Positions 1-8,526 of a stretch of DNA of 64,000 nt are shown here, piece by piece (position 1 is the stretch's first letter; the number at the start of each line of letters is the position of its first letter). The stretch comes from Clostridia bacterium (GTDB taxonomy: Bacteria; Bacillota; Clostridia; Lachnospirales; Lachnospiraceae). The notes below the pieces were generated by a model. That model saw only the letters and a program-made list of their open reading frames with translations, had not been told where the DNA came from and did not search any database. The translations under genes were made by a program, and so were the position numbers. The stretch spans positions 94,587 through 158,586 of the forward strand of contig CAJTHL010000012.1 of assembly GCA_910576205.1 (NCBI GenBank). The letters run 5' to 3'.

Positions 1-3000
1 TAAGGGTGCAGGACTCAATATACCAGTCCTCCACTCCCTCCTTCTTCATAGCCTCTATCCATTCCGGCTTCAGTCCCTTTCCCTTCCGCACGCTCTCCAT
101 AATGGTAAAAGACAGGCTGGGCTCCACGCCCATCTGAATCAGATACAGCATAATATCATCCCTGGTACAGATGGCCGTGGAAATGGTGGCCTTACCCTCC
201 TTGATAAAACGCTGGGCATTGTTGAGCCACACGTCTGTGCCGTGGGAAAGTCCGGAAATCCGTACCAGGTCGGAAAAGGACTGCGGCCTGGCGTCCACCA
301 CCATCTGGATAACAAAGTCCGTGCCAAACTCCGGGATTCCAAGGCAGCCCAAAGGACAGCCGTCAATATCCTCCGGCCGGATTCCCAGGGCCTCCGTGCT
401 CTTAAAGAGGGACATCACCCCGGCGTCGTCCAGAGGAATCGTCTTGGCGTCAAGTCCTGTCAGATCCTCCAGCATACGAATCATGGTGGGATCATCATGA
501 CCCAGAATATCAAGCTTTAAGAGATTGTGGTCAATGGAATGGTAGTCAAAATGGGTAGTGATAATATCCGTTTTCATATCGTTGGCCGGATGCTGCACTG
601 GGGTAAAGGAATGGATTTCTTCCCCGTGGGGAAGCACCACAATGCCGCCGGGATGCTGGCCCGTAGAGCGCCGCACGCCTACGCAGCCCTCCACGATGCG
701 ACCGATCTCACAGTTGCGCTTCGGGATTCCCCGCTCCTCATAGTAATTCTTCACATACCCAAAGGCCGTCTTGTCCGCCAGGGTGCCGATGGTTCCGGCC
801 CGGAAAGTCTGGCCAGTGCCGAAGATAACCTCCGTATACTTGTGGGCATTGGACTGGTAATCGCCGGAAAAATTAAGGTCAATATCCGGCTCCTTATCTC
901 CCTTAAAGCCCAGAAATGTCTCAAAGGGAATATCAAAGCCCTCTTTTTTCAGCATACACCCGCAGTTGGGGCACTCCTTATCCGGCATATCACAGCCTGC
1001 GGCGCCTGCATATTTCCTTACCTCCTCCGACTCAAAGTCGCTGTAATGGCACTGGGGACAGTAATAGTGGGGCGGCAGGGGATTCACCTCTGTGATTCCC
1101 GCCATGGTGGCCACAAAGGAGGAGCCCACGGATCCTCTGGAGCCCACCAGATAGCCGTCGTCATTGGATTTCCACACCAGCTTCTGGGCAATAATGTACA
1201 TTACCGCGAACCCGTTGGAGATAATGGAGTGAAGCTCCCTCTCCAGCCTGTCCGTCACCACCTGGGGCAGCTCCTTCCCGTAAATGGACCAGGCCTTCTC
1301 ATAGCAGATATCCCGCAGCGTCTGGTCGGAATTTTCAATGACCGGAGGGCATTTATCCGGCCGCACAGGGGAAATCCGTTCCACCATATCGGCAATGCGG
1401 TTGGGGGTATCGATAACCACCTCCTCCGCCTTGGCGCTTCCCAGATATTGGAATTCCTCCAGCATTTCCTCCGTAGTCCGGTAGTAGAGGGGGGCCTGCT
1501 GGTCGGCGTCCTTAAACCCCTTTCCCGTCATTATAATCCGCCGGTAAACCTCATCCTCCGGATTAAGAAAATGCACGTCGCAGGTGGCTGCCACGGGCTT
1601 TCCAAACTCCTCCCCCAGACGGACAATCCGTCTGTTCAGTTCCCGGAGCTCCTCCATGGAATTCACCGGAGATTTTTCATCCCGCAGCATAAATTCATTG
1701 TTCCCAAGGGGCTGGATTTCCAGGTAATCGTAAAAATTCACCAGACGGGCGATCTCCTCCTCCGGAGCAGAGCGCACAAGGGCCTGGTAAAGCTCCCCGG
1801 CCTCACAGGCAGAGCCCAGAAGGAGGCCTTCCCGGTATCTGGCGAAAACGCTCTTAGGAATCCGGGGCCGCTTGGCATAGTAATCCAGATGGGACCAGGA
1901 AATCATCCGGTACAGATTCACCCGTCCGATTTCGTTGAGGGCCAGGATAATGGCATGGTAAGTGGGCAGTTTTTTCACCGCCTCCGCATCCAGCACGCTT
2001 AGGGCATTCACCTCATCCAGATTTTCCATGCCCCTTTCCTTCAGCATTCCCAGAAATTTAAGAAAAATCTGCGCCGTACACCCTGCGTCGTCCACGGCCC
2101 GGTGATGGTTTTCCAGGGAAATATTCAAGGCCTTTGCAACCGTATCCAGCTTAAAACGGCTTAGGGAGGGCAGAAGCGCCCGGGCAAGACCCACCGTATC
2201 CACCGACGTATAATCATAGGGAAGCCCCTGTCTCACACAGTTTTTCTCGATAAAACTGGTGTCAAAGCCTGCATTGTGGGCCACCAGAACCGTGTCCCTG
2301 CAAAACTCCATAAACTCCGGAAGCACCGCCTCAATCACAGGGGCATCCATAACCATGCCGTCATTGATGCCTGTCAGATTTTCAATCTCATAGGGAATGG
2401 GCGTCTGAGGGTTCACAAAAGTACTGAAGGTATCCGTCACCTCCCCCTGTTCCACCTTTACCGCACCGATTTCAATGATACGGTTGCTCTCAGCGGAAAA
2501 TCCCGTGGTCTCCAGGTCAAAAACCACATAGCTTCCCTTTAGGCTCTGCCCCCTGGAATCCGTGACGATATCCTTCATATCGTCCACCAGATAAGCCTCC
2601 ACCCCATAAATCAGCTTGAAATCATCCCCCTTGGACAGGGCATGGCTGGCCTCCGTAAAGGCCTGCACCACACCGTGGTCCGTAATAGCCATGGCCTTGT
2701 GGCCAAAAGCTTTTGCCTGCCTAATAATACCTGCCACATCGGATACGCCGTCCATATCGCTCATCTTGGTGTGGCAGTGGAGCTCCACCCGCTTTCTTGG
2801 ACTTAAATCCTCCCGCTTTTTCCGGAAATCCGCTGACTTTTTGATACCCGTCATGGAACCGATTTCCAGTTCCTTGTCAAAGGGGTCCATAACCGTCATG
2901 CCTTTCATCTGCAAAAACGCGCCCTTTTTGATATTTTCCCGGATGCCGGGAAGCTCCTCATTTGGAACAAAGATTTTTCCTCTTATGGTGTCTGTAAAAT

Positions 3001-4057
3001 CCGTCAGCGTAATAGTGAGAATGGTCCGGTCCCCGCGGATTTCCCGCTCATCCGCCGCCAGCACCTGGCCGTGTACCGTCACCTCTCCCATCTCATTTAT
3101 AACCTGATCCATAGGCAGGCATTCGTCGTCAAAATCCCTTCCGTACAGCACATTAGGATTGTCTGAGCGCTTTAGGGGCCTGCGGTAGGCGCCCTTCTTT
3201 CCCTGGCCGCCAAATCCGCTCTGTTTTCCGCCGCTTCCCCCATTTGCACCCGGCCCTCCTCCGGTTCCTGCGCCTGCCAGACCGGCTCCACTGCCGCGTA
3301 CCCCTGTATTTGCCGTATTTCCGACGGCATCCGCCCCATTTCCGGAAATTTTGCCGGAAATGCTTTCTCCGCCGTCCCCTCCAAAGGCATCCGCACCGGA
3401 GGCCAGAAGGGCGTCGTCCGCCAGCGCCCGCTCATCCACAGGAGAATCTCCTCCCTGTGTCCCCCCCTGTCCTGTCCTCCCCCGCATAATGGACACGATC
3501 TTATCCCGGGCCACACGGTCCACCTGCTCCATGGCCTTTGACAGGGAAATCTCTTTCTCCTTGTGCTCCGAGGTAATCTTAAGCTTTAAGCCGCACCGCT
3601 CCACCAGAATCTTGTGAAGCACCCGCACAAGCTCCTCTGCGGCTTCCTCCTCCAGGGGGGACACCTCCAGCTTCAAATGCAGCTCTTCCGGGGACGGAAA
3701 GCTTATCTCTGCCTTCTGAAACAGCTGGTATATGAGAATGCTGTACGCCCGCAGTTCATAGACCATGCTGTCCCTGTAGAGGCGCATTACCTCCCCCGGC
3801 GTATACTGGGCGGACAATTCGTAACGCTCAATAAGCTGTAAAGACAGGGAATCCTGGGAAAACAATTCCTTTTTCATCTTTTCTTCCAGACGGAAAAGCT
3901 GCTCCTTGTGAAGCAGCTTTTCACTTACCATATAAACCCGGATCCGGGTTTTCATCCGGTTGGAGGTCACCCGTTCTACCCGCACCTGCCGCAGCAGATC
4001 CGCAAATTTCCCGCTCTCCTCCAGAGACGGAAATACCTCATAAAAACTTTTCAGCAT
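1..4057 (-). CDS. polC: DNA polymerase III PolC-type alpha subunit (3' end outside window)
   Basis: Replicative polymerase with built-in 3'-5' proofreading, the main chromosomal replicase of Firmicutes. I translated the minus strand by hand: 1352 codons are present and the gene runs off the left edge. Start is ATG at 4057 (MLKSFYEVFPSLEE). Order: N-terminal domain (about 1-200), a Gly/Ala-rich linker (about 205-290), OB fold, PHP domain with HCHTKMSDMDG near residue 425, DEDD exonuclease inserted in PHP with FDLETTGFS near 510, then the polymerase core including the CPQCHY and CPNCGC zinc-binding region and VGSRGSVGSSF. The linker is unusually long. It lies 41 bp downstream of ispG and is probably the last gene of the ispG unit. 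The family call is very secure. Confidence 0.97.
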   Translation of the reverse strand, partial: MLKSFYEVFPSLEESGKFADLLRQVRVERVTSNRMKTRIRVYMVSEKLLHKEQLFRLEEKMKKELFSQDSLSLQLIERYELSAQYTPGEVMRLYRDSMVYELRAYSILIYQLFQKAEISFPSPEELHLKLEVSPLEEEAAEELVRVLHKILVERCGLKLKITSEHKEKEISLSKAMEQVDRVARDKIVSIMRGRTGQGGTQGGDSPVDERALADDALLASGADAFGGDGGESISGKISGNGADAVGNTANTGVRGSGAGLAGAGTGGGPGANGGSGGKQSGFGGQGKKGAYRRPLKRSDNPNVLYGRDFDDECLPMDQVINEMGEVTVHGQVLAADEREIRGDRTILTITLTDFTDTIRGKIFVPNEELPGIRENIKKGAFLQMKGMTVMDPFDKELEIGSMTGIKKSADFRKKREDLSPRKRVELHCHTKMSDMDGVSDVAGIIRQAKAFGHKAMAITDHGVVQAFTEASHALSKGDDFKLIYGVEAYLVDDMKDIVTDSRGQSLKGSYVVFDLETTGFSAESNRIIEIGAVKVEQGEVTDTFSTFVNPQTPIPYEIENLTGINDGMVMDAPVIEAVLPEFMEFCRDTVLVAHNAGFDTSFIEKNCVRQGLPYDYTSVDTVGLARALLPSLSRFKLDTVAKALNISLENHHRAVDDAGCTAQIFLKFLGMLKERGMENLDEVNALSVLDAEAVKKLPTYHAIILALNEIGRVNLYRMISWSHLDYYAKRPRIPKSVFARYREGLLLGSACEAGELYQALVRSAPEEEIARLVNFYDYLEIQPLGNNEFMLRDEKSPVNSMEELRELNRRIVRLGEEFGKPVAATCDVHFLNPEDEVYRRIIMTGKGFKDADQQAPLYYRTTEEMLEEFQYLGSAKAEEVVIDTPNRIADMVERISPVRPDKCPPVIENSDQTLRDICYEKAWSIYGKELPQVVTDRLERELHSIISNGFAVMYIIAQKLVWKSNDDGYLVGSRGSVGSSFVATMAGITEVNPLPPHYYCPQCHYSDFESEEVRKYAGAAGCDMPDKECPNCGCMLKKEGFDIPFETFLGFKGDKEPDIDLNFSGDYQSNAHKYTEVIFGTGQTFRAGTIGTLADKTAFGYVKNYYEERGIPKRNCEIGRIVEGCVGVRRSTGQHPGGIVVLPHGEEIHSFTPVQHPANDMKTDIITTHFDYHSIDHNLLKLDILGHDDPTMIRMLEDLTGLDAKTIPLDDAGVMSLFKSTEALGIRPEDIDGCPLGCLGIPEFGTDFVIQMVVDARPQSFSDLVRISGLSHGTDVWLNNAQRFIKEGKATISTAICTRDDIMLYLIQMGVEPSLSFTIMESVRKGKGLKPEWIEAMKKEGVEDWYIESCTL

Positions 4058-4098
4058 CCTTATAACCCCGCGATTTTCTGTCAATCCAGCCTGTCTGG

Positions 4099-5175
4099 CT
4101 ATTTTCCATCCTGTTTATCCATTTTTCCCCAGTTTTCCAGTTCCTGGCGCAACGCCCCCAGAAGCTCTCCCTCAGGCACCTTCCTAAGCACTTCTCCCTT
4201 TTTAATCAGCAGCCCCTCCCCAAGGCCTCCGGCGATTCCGATATCCGCCTCCTTTGCCTCTCCGGGTCCGTTGACCACGCAGCCCATAACGGCCACCTTA
4301 ATATCCAGGGGAAATTCCGCTGCCATGGTTTCCACTTGATTTGCCAGGCTGATAAGATCAATGCGGGTTCTGCCGCAGGTGGGACAGGACACCACTTCGA
4401 TTCCTCCCTTACGCAGCCCCAGCGTCTTTAAAATCAGCTTCGCAGACTTTACTTCCTCCACAGGATCCCCGGTGAGAGACACCCGGATGGTATCTCCAAT
4501 GCCCTGGTGGAGAATAATCCCAAGGCCCACGGCAGACTTAATATTCCCGGAGTTTAATGTCCCTGCCTCCGTGATGCCTACATGGAGGGGATAGCCGGTC
4601 TTTTCCGCAATGATTTCGTGAGCCCTGGCACACATCATCACATTGGAGGACTTGATGCTGATAACCAGATTGTCGTAATCCATCTCCTCGATCATGCGCA
4701 CCTTGTCCAGGGCGCTCTCTACCAGACCTTCCGCCGTGACGCCCCCGTACTTCTCCACCAGCTCTTTTTCCAGGGAGCCGCTGTTTACCCCTACGCGGAT
4801 GGGAATCTGCCGCTCCCTGGCCGCCCCGACCACTGCCTTTACACACTCCGGACCGCCGATATTCCCCGGATTGATGCGGATTTTATCCGCCCCGTTTTCC
4901 ATGGACGCAATCGCCAGGCGGTAGTCAAAGTGAATATCCGCCACCAGTGGAATGGAAATCTGTCTTCGGATTTCCTTTAGGGCACGGGCCGCCTCCTGGG
5001 TGGGCACCGTACAGCGGATGATTTCACAGCCGGCCCGGGTAAGCCTCTGAATCTGCTCCACCGTGGCCTTCACATCCTCCGTTTTTGTATTGGTCATGGA
5101 CTGAATCAGTATGGGGTTTCCGCCGCCTATTATGCGGTCGCCGATTTTCACTGTCTTTGTATTTTCCCTTTTCAT
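4099..5175 (-). CDS. ispG: 4-hydroxy-3-methylbut-2-enyl diphosphate synthase (flavodoxin/ferredoxin)
   Basis: Sixth step of the MEP isoprenoid pathway: reductive conversion of MEcPP to HMBPP by a [4Fe-4S] enzyme. The 358-residue length is normal for the short bacterial form. The N-terminal TIM barrel begins with VKIGDRIIGGGNPILIQSMT, and the C-terminal cluster domain carries SCPTCGRTR and MGCVVNGPGE, which supply the cysteine ligands. Start ATG at 5175 is preceded by AAAGGA. It lies 4 bp after the ftsW-like gene and 41 bp before polC, an arrangement common in Clostridia, so it is probably co-transcribed with both. Confidence 0.96.
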   Translation of the reverse strand: MKRENTKTVKIGDRIIGGGNPILIQSMTNTKTEDVKATVEQIQRLTRAGCEIIRCTVPTQEAARALKEIRRQISIPLVADIHFDYRLAIASMENGADKIRINPGNIGGPECVKAVVGAARERQIPIRVGVNSGSLEKELVEKYGGVTAEGLVESALDKVRMIEEMDYDNLVISIKSSNVMMCARAHEIIAEKTGYPLHVGITEAGTLNSGNIKSAVGLGIILHQGIGDTIRVSLTGDPVEEVKSAKLILKTLGLRKGGIEVVSCPTCGRTRIDLISLANQVETMAAEFPLDIKVAVMGCVVNGPGEAKEADIGIAGGLGEGLLIKKGEVLRKVPEGELLGALRQELENWGKMDKQDGK

Positions 5176-5179
5176 GCCG

Positions 5180-6400
5180 TCACCGAATCCTTTCTGCCAT
5201 CTGCTGTTCCCGTTTTCTGCGGGCGCATTTCTCCACGTTCAGCACAATGCCAAACTCCACAAACAGGAACGCCGTAGCCGTGCCCCCCGCACTGAAAAAG
5301 GGCAGAGTCACGCCTGTGGTTGGCACCAGGCTGGTCACCACCATAAGGTTTAAAACCACCTGCAAAGCCACATGTCCAAACACCCCGATCACCAGCAGCC
5401 TTCCAAATAAGTCCTCCGCCTGCTGGGCAACGCTGTAAATCCGGTAGAGCAGGTAAATAAACATCAGAATCACAAGGCCAGCCCCAAAGACTCCCAGTTC
5501 CTCACAGACAATGGAAAAAATCATGTCGTTGTAGGGCTCGGGAATCCGGCCAAGCTTCTGGATGCTGTTCCCCAGCCCCTTTCCGAAAAGGCCTCCGGAG
5601 CCGATGGCATAGAGGGCCTGCAAAGACTGGTAGGCCTTGTCCGACTCATAGGCGTAGGGATTCAGCCAGGCCAGAATCCGCATGGAGCGAAATCCCTCCT
5701 CGGCGTCCCCGGGAGAATTCTGTAAAAACTGAAGATACAGGGTCACGCCTATGCAGGCCAGGATTCCCGCCAGAAAAAAAGGCCAGTACCTGGGGTAAAC
5801 CATAAATATCATAATGCAGCTAATGCCCAGTACAATAATGGCTGTACTCATATTGTTGCTGAGCTTCCAGATCAGCACAAACACAAACACCACGGGAAGC
5901 ATCACAATCCCTATGGCCTTAAAGGCTTCTATGTATCCCGGATGGCGGATAGACGAGGCTGTCTTGGTAATGAAAAAAGCCGAAAACAAAATCATGGCCA
6001 CTTTGATAGGCTCCGCCACCTGGAACTGTCCAAGTCCCGGAATCTGCAGCCAGCGGGTCGCCCCTTTCACCGTCACGCCAAGAGGCGTTTTCAACAGCAG
6101 AATCAACACGACAGAGATCACAAAGCCAATTAATGCAAAGTATCTCCACGTGTGATAATCCAGATTGGCCACCACCATCATAGCCGCAATTCCCACCAGG
6201 CTCCATTTCAGCTGGTTCTTCAGAAAATAAGCCGGGTCATAGCGGAATTTTTCGCTCATGCTTGTAATATAATAGCTGGCGCTGTAAATCATAATCAACC
6301 CAAAAACTGTCAGAAACACCACTGCCAGAATCAGATTCGTATCATACGTAAACAGACCGATATCTCTCAACCGGGTTCTTTTTCTGGGCGATTTTGCCAT
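5180..6400 (-). CDS. ftsW: SEDS-family peptidoglycan polymerase (FtsW/SpoVE/RodA type)
   Basis: Integral membrane glycosyltransferase that polymerises lipid II during division, elongation or sporulation. The protein has 406 residues, a basic N-terminus and about ten hydrophobic segments. SEDS signatures include GATRWLQIPG and, in the second half, GLGNSIQKLGRIPEPYNDMI followed by FSIVCEELG; the Asp in YNDMI corresponds to the catalytic Asp of RodA/FtsW. The end carries TGVTLPFFSAGGTA. FtsW, SpoVE and RodA cannot be separated here without neighbours such as murG or mreBCD. The gene is 4 bp upstream of ispG and 3 bp downstream of folA, so it belongs to the same transcript. Confidence 0.88.
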   Translation of the reverse strand: MAKSPRKRTRLRDIGLFTYDTNLILAVVFLTVFGLIMIYSASYYITSMSEKFRYDPAYFLKNQLKWSLVGIAAMMVVANLDYHTWRYFALIGFVISVVLILLLKTPLGVTVKGATRWLQIPGLGQFQVAEPIKVAMILFSAFFITKTASSIRHPGYIEAFKAIGIVMLPVVFVFVLIWKLSNNMSTAIIVLGISCIMIFMVYPRYWPFFLAGILACIGVTLYLQFLQNSPGDAEEGFRSMRILAWLNPYAYESDKAYQSLQALYAIGSGGLFGKGLGNSIQKLGRIPEPYNDMIFSIVCEELGVFGAGLVILMFIYLLYRIYSVAQQAEDLFGRLLVIGVFGHVALQVVLNLMVVTSLVPTTGVTLPFFSAGGTATAFLFVEFGIVLNVEKCARRKREQQMAERIR

Positions 6401-6403
6401 AGA

Positions 6404-6898
6404 TTAATGCCTCTTCCTTTCATATCTGCAAAAGGTAAATTCCAGGTCAAAATAAGTCTTTTCCTCACTCTGCCCGGTCAGCTCCCAGTCCGGAGACTGC
6501 TCCAGATTGGCAAACCAGGCGTCCGCTTCATAGGCATGCTCCGTGCGGGTCACATGGGCCACATCACAGTAGGGCAGAAACGCCTTGTAAACCATATCCC
6601 CGCCTACCACATACACGTCCCTGGGGTCGTACTTTTTAATCTCCTCCAGCGCTTCCTCCACGCTGTGGCAGATAACCGCCCCCTTGACCTGGAAGTCCGG
6701 ATTCCTGGTGAGAATAATGTTGGTACGGTTCTTAAGGGGCTGTCCCCCTGGAAAGGTTTCCAGGGTCTTTCTCCCCAGGATCACCACCCGTCCGGTGGTT
6801 TCCTGCCTGAAAAATTTCATATCCTCGGGAATACTCACCAGAAGCTTCCCCTTATATCCGATGGCCCAGTTCTGATCCACATTTACGATTAGATTCAT
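6404..6898 (-). CDS. folA: Dihydrofolate reductase
   Basis: NADPH-dependent reduction of dihydrofolate to tetrahydrofolate, regenerating the cofactor consumed by thymidylate synthase. The 164 residues are a normal length. Motifs are the N-terminal NLIVNVDQNWAIGYKGKL, the substrate-binding Glu/Phe pair in PEDMKFFRQET, the cofactor site VILGRKTLETFPGGQPL, RTNIILTRN and VYVVGGDMVY. Start ATG at 6898 has AGGAGAACA upstream. It sits 89 bp after thyA, the usual functional pairing, and 3 bp before the ftsW-like gene. Confidence 0.95.
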   Translation of the reverse strand: MNLIVNVDQNWAIGYKGKLLVSIPEDMKFFRQETTGRVVILGRKTLETFPGGQPLKNRTNIILTRNPDFQVKGAVICHSVEEALEEIKKYDPRDVYVVGGDMVYKAFLPYCDVAHVTRTEHAYEADAWFANLEQSPDWELTGQSEEKTYFDLEFTFCRYERKRH

Positions 6899-6986
6899 GC
6901 ATTGTTCTCCTATTATAAGTTTTGCATCCCCCTCCGGGCTCCGGTGTGCCGGAAAGATTCCGTGATGCTGTTTTTCTTATTTCCCC

Positions 6987-7835
6987 CTACACCGCAACCG
7001 GGATATTCTTCACCTGGGGGCCCGTCTGGTAATCCTCCACCCAGAGATCATCTGTGGTAAATGCATAGAAATCCGTCACCTCCGGATTCAGCGTTACCCT
7101 GGGAGCAGGGTAGGTTTCCCGGGAAATCAGTTCCCGCACAATGTCCGTATGCCGGTCGTAAATATGGGCGTCCGCAATCACATGGAGCAGTTCCCCTGCA
7201 AGCATTCCCGTACTCGCCGCCACCATCATCAGGAGGATAGCGTACTGGCACACATTCCAGTTATTTGCCGTCAACACATCCTGTGACCGCTGGTTCAGCA
7301 CCATGTTCAGAGTCAGCTTGTCCTCCCCCTCCTTCTGGGTCACATTGTAGGTAACCCCGTAAGCGCAGGGATATAGATTCATCTCGCTTAAATCGGCAAA
7401 CACATAGGTGTTCGTCATAATCCTCCTGCTGAAGGGATTTTTATTCAGATCAAAGAGCACCCGGTCCATCTGGTCCATCATACCCTCTTTGTACCGGCTC
7501 TTTACGCCGATCTGATAGCCGTAAGCCTTGCCAATCGTTCCCGCTTCATCCGCCCACTCGTCCCAGATATGGCTGTTCAGCTGATGGATATCGTTGGATT
7601 TTTTCTGGTAAATCCAGAGAATCTCATCCATGCAGCTCTTAAGGGCGGTCCTTCGCAGGGTAAGGGCCGGAAACTCCTCCCTCAGATCGTACCGGTTCAC
7701 TACCCCAAACCGCTTAATCGTGTAGGCCGGCGTCCCGTCCGCCCACCTGGGGCGCACCTTCTCCCCTTCCGTGCTTGTACCGTTCTCCAGAATGTCCCGG
7801 CACATGTTGATAAACAGTGTGTCTGCGTAGCTCAT
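6987..7835 (-). CDS. thyA: Thymidylate synthase (ThyA family)
   Basis: Methylates dUMP to dTMP using methylene-tetrahydrofolate, giving the dihydrofolate handled by the next gene. The protein has 282 residues. The active-site Cys is C157 in NLYPCAYGVTYNV; the phosphate-binding NQRSQDV and the dUMP-binding HIYDRHTD are present, and the C-terminus ends PVAV as in the family. The sequence around C157 departs from the usual LPPCH, indicating the divergent clostridial ThyA branch. Start ATG at 7835 follows GGGAGACAACT. It is the first gene of the thyA-folA-ftsW-ispG-polC run and has its own promoter at 7876-7904. Confidence 0.93.
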   Translation of the reverse strand: MSYADTLFINMCRDILENGTSTEGEKVRPRWADGTPAYTIKRFGVVNRYDLREEFPALTLRRTALKSCMDEILWIYQKKSNDIHQLNSHIWDEWADEAGTIGKAYGYQIGVKSRYKEGMMDQMDRVLFDLNKNPFSRRIMTNTYVFADLSEMNLYPCAYGVTYNVTQKEGEDKLTLNMVLNQRSQDVLTANNWNVCQYAILLMMVAASTGMLAGELLHVIADAHIYDRHTDIVRELISRETYPAPRVTLNPEVTDFYAFTTDDLWVEDYQTGPQVKNIPVAV

Positions 7836-7875
7836 AGTTGTCTCCCATATAAAATGCCGTCAGCGTCGTGATACA

Positions 7876-7904
7876 ATTATAGCCTTATTTCTATCTAATG
7901 TAAA
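7876..7904 (-). promoter_or_regulatory. Sigma-A promoter of thyA operon
   Basis: Read on the minus strand: -35 TTTACA (7904-7899), 17-nt spacer, -10 TATAAT (7881-7876). It ends 41 bp before the thyA start and probably drives thyA, folA, ftsW, ispG and polC. Confidence 0.75.
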
Positions 7905-7975
7905 GCCTTTTCGCGGCTCCGAAAGACTCCTGCCCTTTGCCGGCAGCTCCTCCCTGCCAGTCATAATCCCCGCAA

Positions 7976-8013
7976 AAAAGCCATCTGGTACATAAAAATG
8001 TCAGATGGCTTTT
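7976..8013 (-). terminator. Intrinsic terminator after ferredoxin gene
   Basis: AAAAGCCATCTG and CAGATGGCTTTT form a perfect 12-bp stem around a short A-rich loop. The arms' A and T ends make it work in both directions, but only the ferredoxin transcript (minus strand) approaches it from a gene end. Confidence 0.85.
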
Positions 8014-8065
8014 CACCTCAGTTTCCGCAGGCGCAGACGCGCCGCCTGTTTTTTCAAGCTCTTCC

Positions 8066-8449
8066 CTAGCTCTCCACTACCTCCAGCACATCCATGGGAC
8101 AGGCCTTGGCGCATTTGCCGCAGGCAATACATTTGGACGCCACGGGGGATTCCTCCGCCTTCACCATAAGGCCAAAGGGACATGCCTCCACGCACTTGCC
8201 GCAGCCGGTACACAGTTTCCTGTTTACCATGTAAACGCCCTTGGCGTTCTGGGTAATGGCTCCGTTCTCGCAGGCCTCCGCGCACTTGCCGCACTGTGGG
8301 CAGGCCATAGGGCGTACAGACTTCTTCTCCACCACCTGGATGCAGGATTTACCGGGGTCAAATTCCTTATAAAAGGTTTCCGAGCACGCTCTTACACACT
8401 CCAGGCATGCCATACAGGTGGAACCTTTTTTTACCGTTAATTTCTTCAT
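8066..8449 (-). CDS. Ferredoxin-type protein with four [4Fe-4S] motifs (HydN/CooF-like)
   Basis: A small electron carrier. The 127 residues contain four complete CxxCxxCxxxC motifs: C12-C22, C50-C60, C80-C90 and C107-C117, the last two followed by Pro as in classical ferredoxins. Four clusters in this length resemble the electron-transfer subunits HydN and CooF that feed hydrogenases or formate and CO dehydrogenases. No such partner gene lies nearby, so the redox partner is unknown. I chose ATG at 8449 (MKKLTVKKGS) because CGGAGG stands 9 nt upstream; a start 21 nt earlier would swallow that site. It is monocistronic, with a promoter and a hairpin directly upstream and a terminator downstream. 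Confidence 0.88.
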   Translation of the reverse strand: MKKLTVKKGSTCMACLECVRACSETFYKEFDPGKSCIQVVEKKSVRPMACPQCGKCAEACENGAITQNAKGVYMVNRKLCTGCGKCVEACPFGLMVKAEESPVASKCIACGKCAKACPMDVLEVVES

Positions 8450-8463
8450 CTTACGTTTCCTCC

Positions 8464-8488
8464 GAATCATATAATCTCTATATGATTC
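8464..8488 (-). promoter_or_regulatory. Perfect inverted repeat at the +1 region of the ferredoxin gene
   Basis: GAATCATATA and TATATGATTC are perfect 10-bp arms around ATCTC. The element lies exactly between the -10 box and the ribosome site. It could be an operator or a 5' RNA hairpin protecting the messenger. Confidence 0.7.
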
Positions 8489-8517
8489 AGTGTAACATCA
8501 TTAAGGAAAATTCTCAA
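8489..8517 (-). promoter_or_regulatory. Promoter of the ferredoxin gene
   Basis: Minus strand: TTGAGA (8517-8512), 17-nt spacer, TACACT (8494-8489). The predicted start of transcription falls at the edge of the inverted repeat at 8464-8488. Confidence 0.6.
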
Positions 8518-8526
8518 GTGTTTTTG

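Noticed and set aside
527..2002. 491-residue plus-strand open frame
   Set aside because: It is antisense to the conserved polC reading frame. It has no ribosome site and a His/Leu/Gly-rich composition typical of shadow frames.
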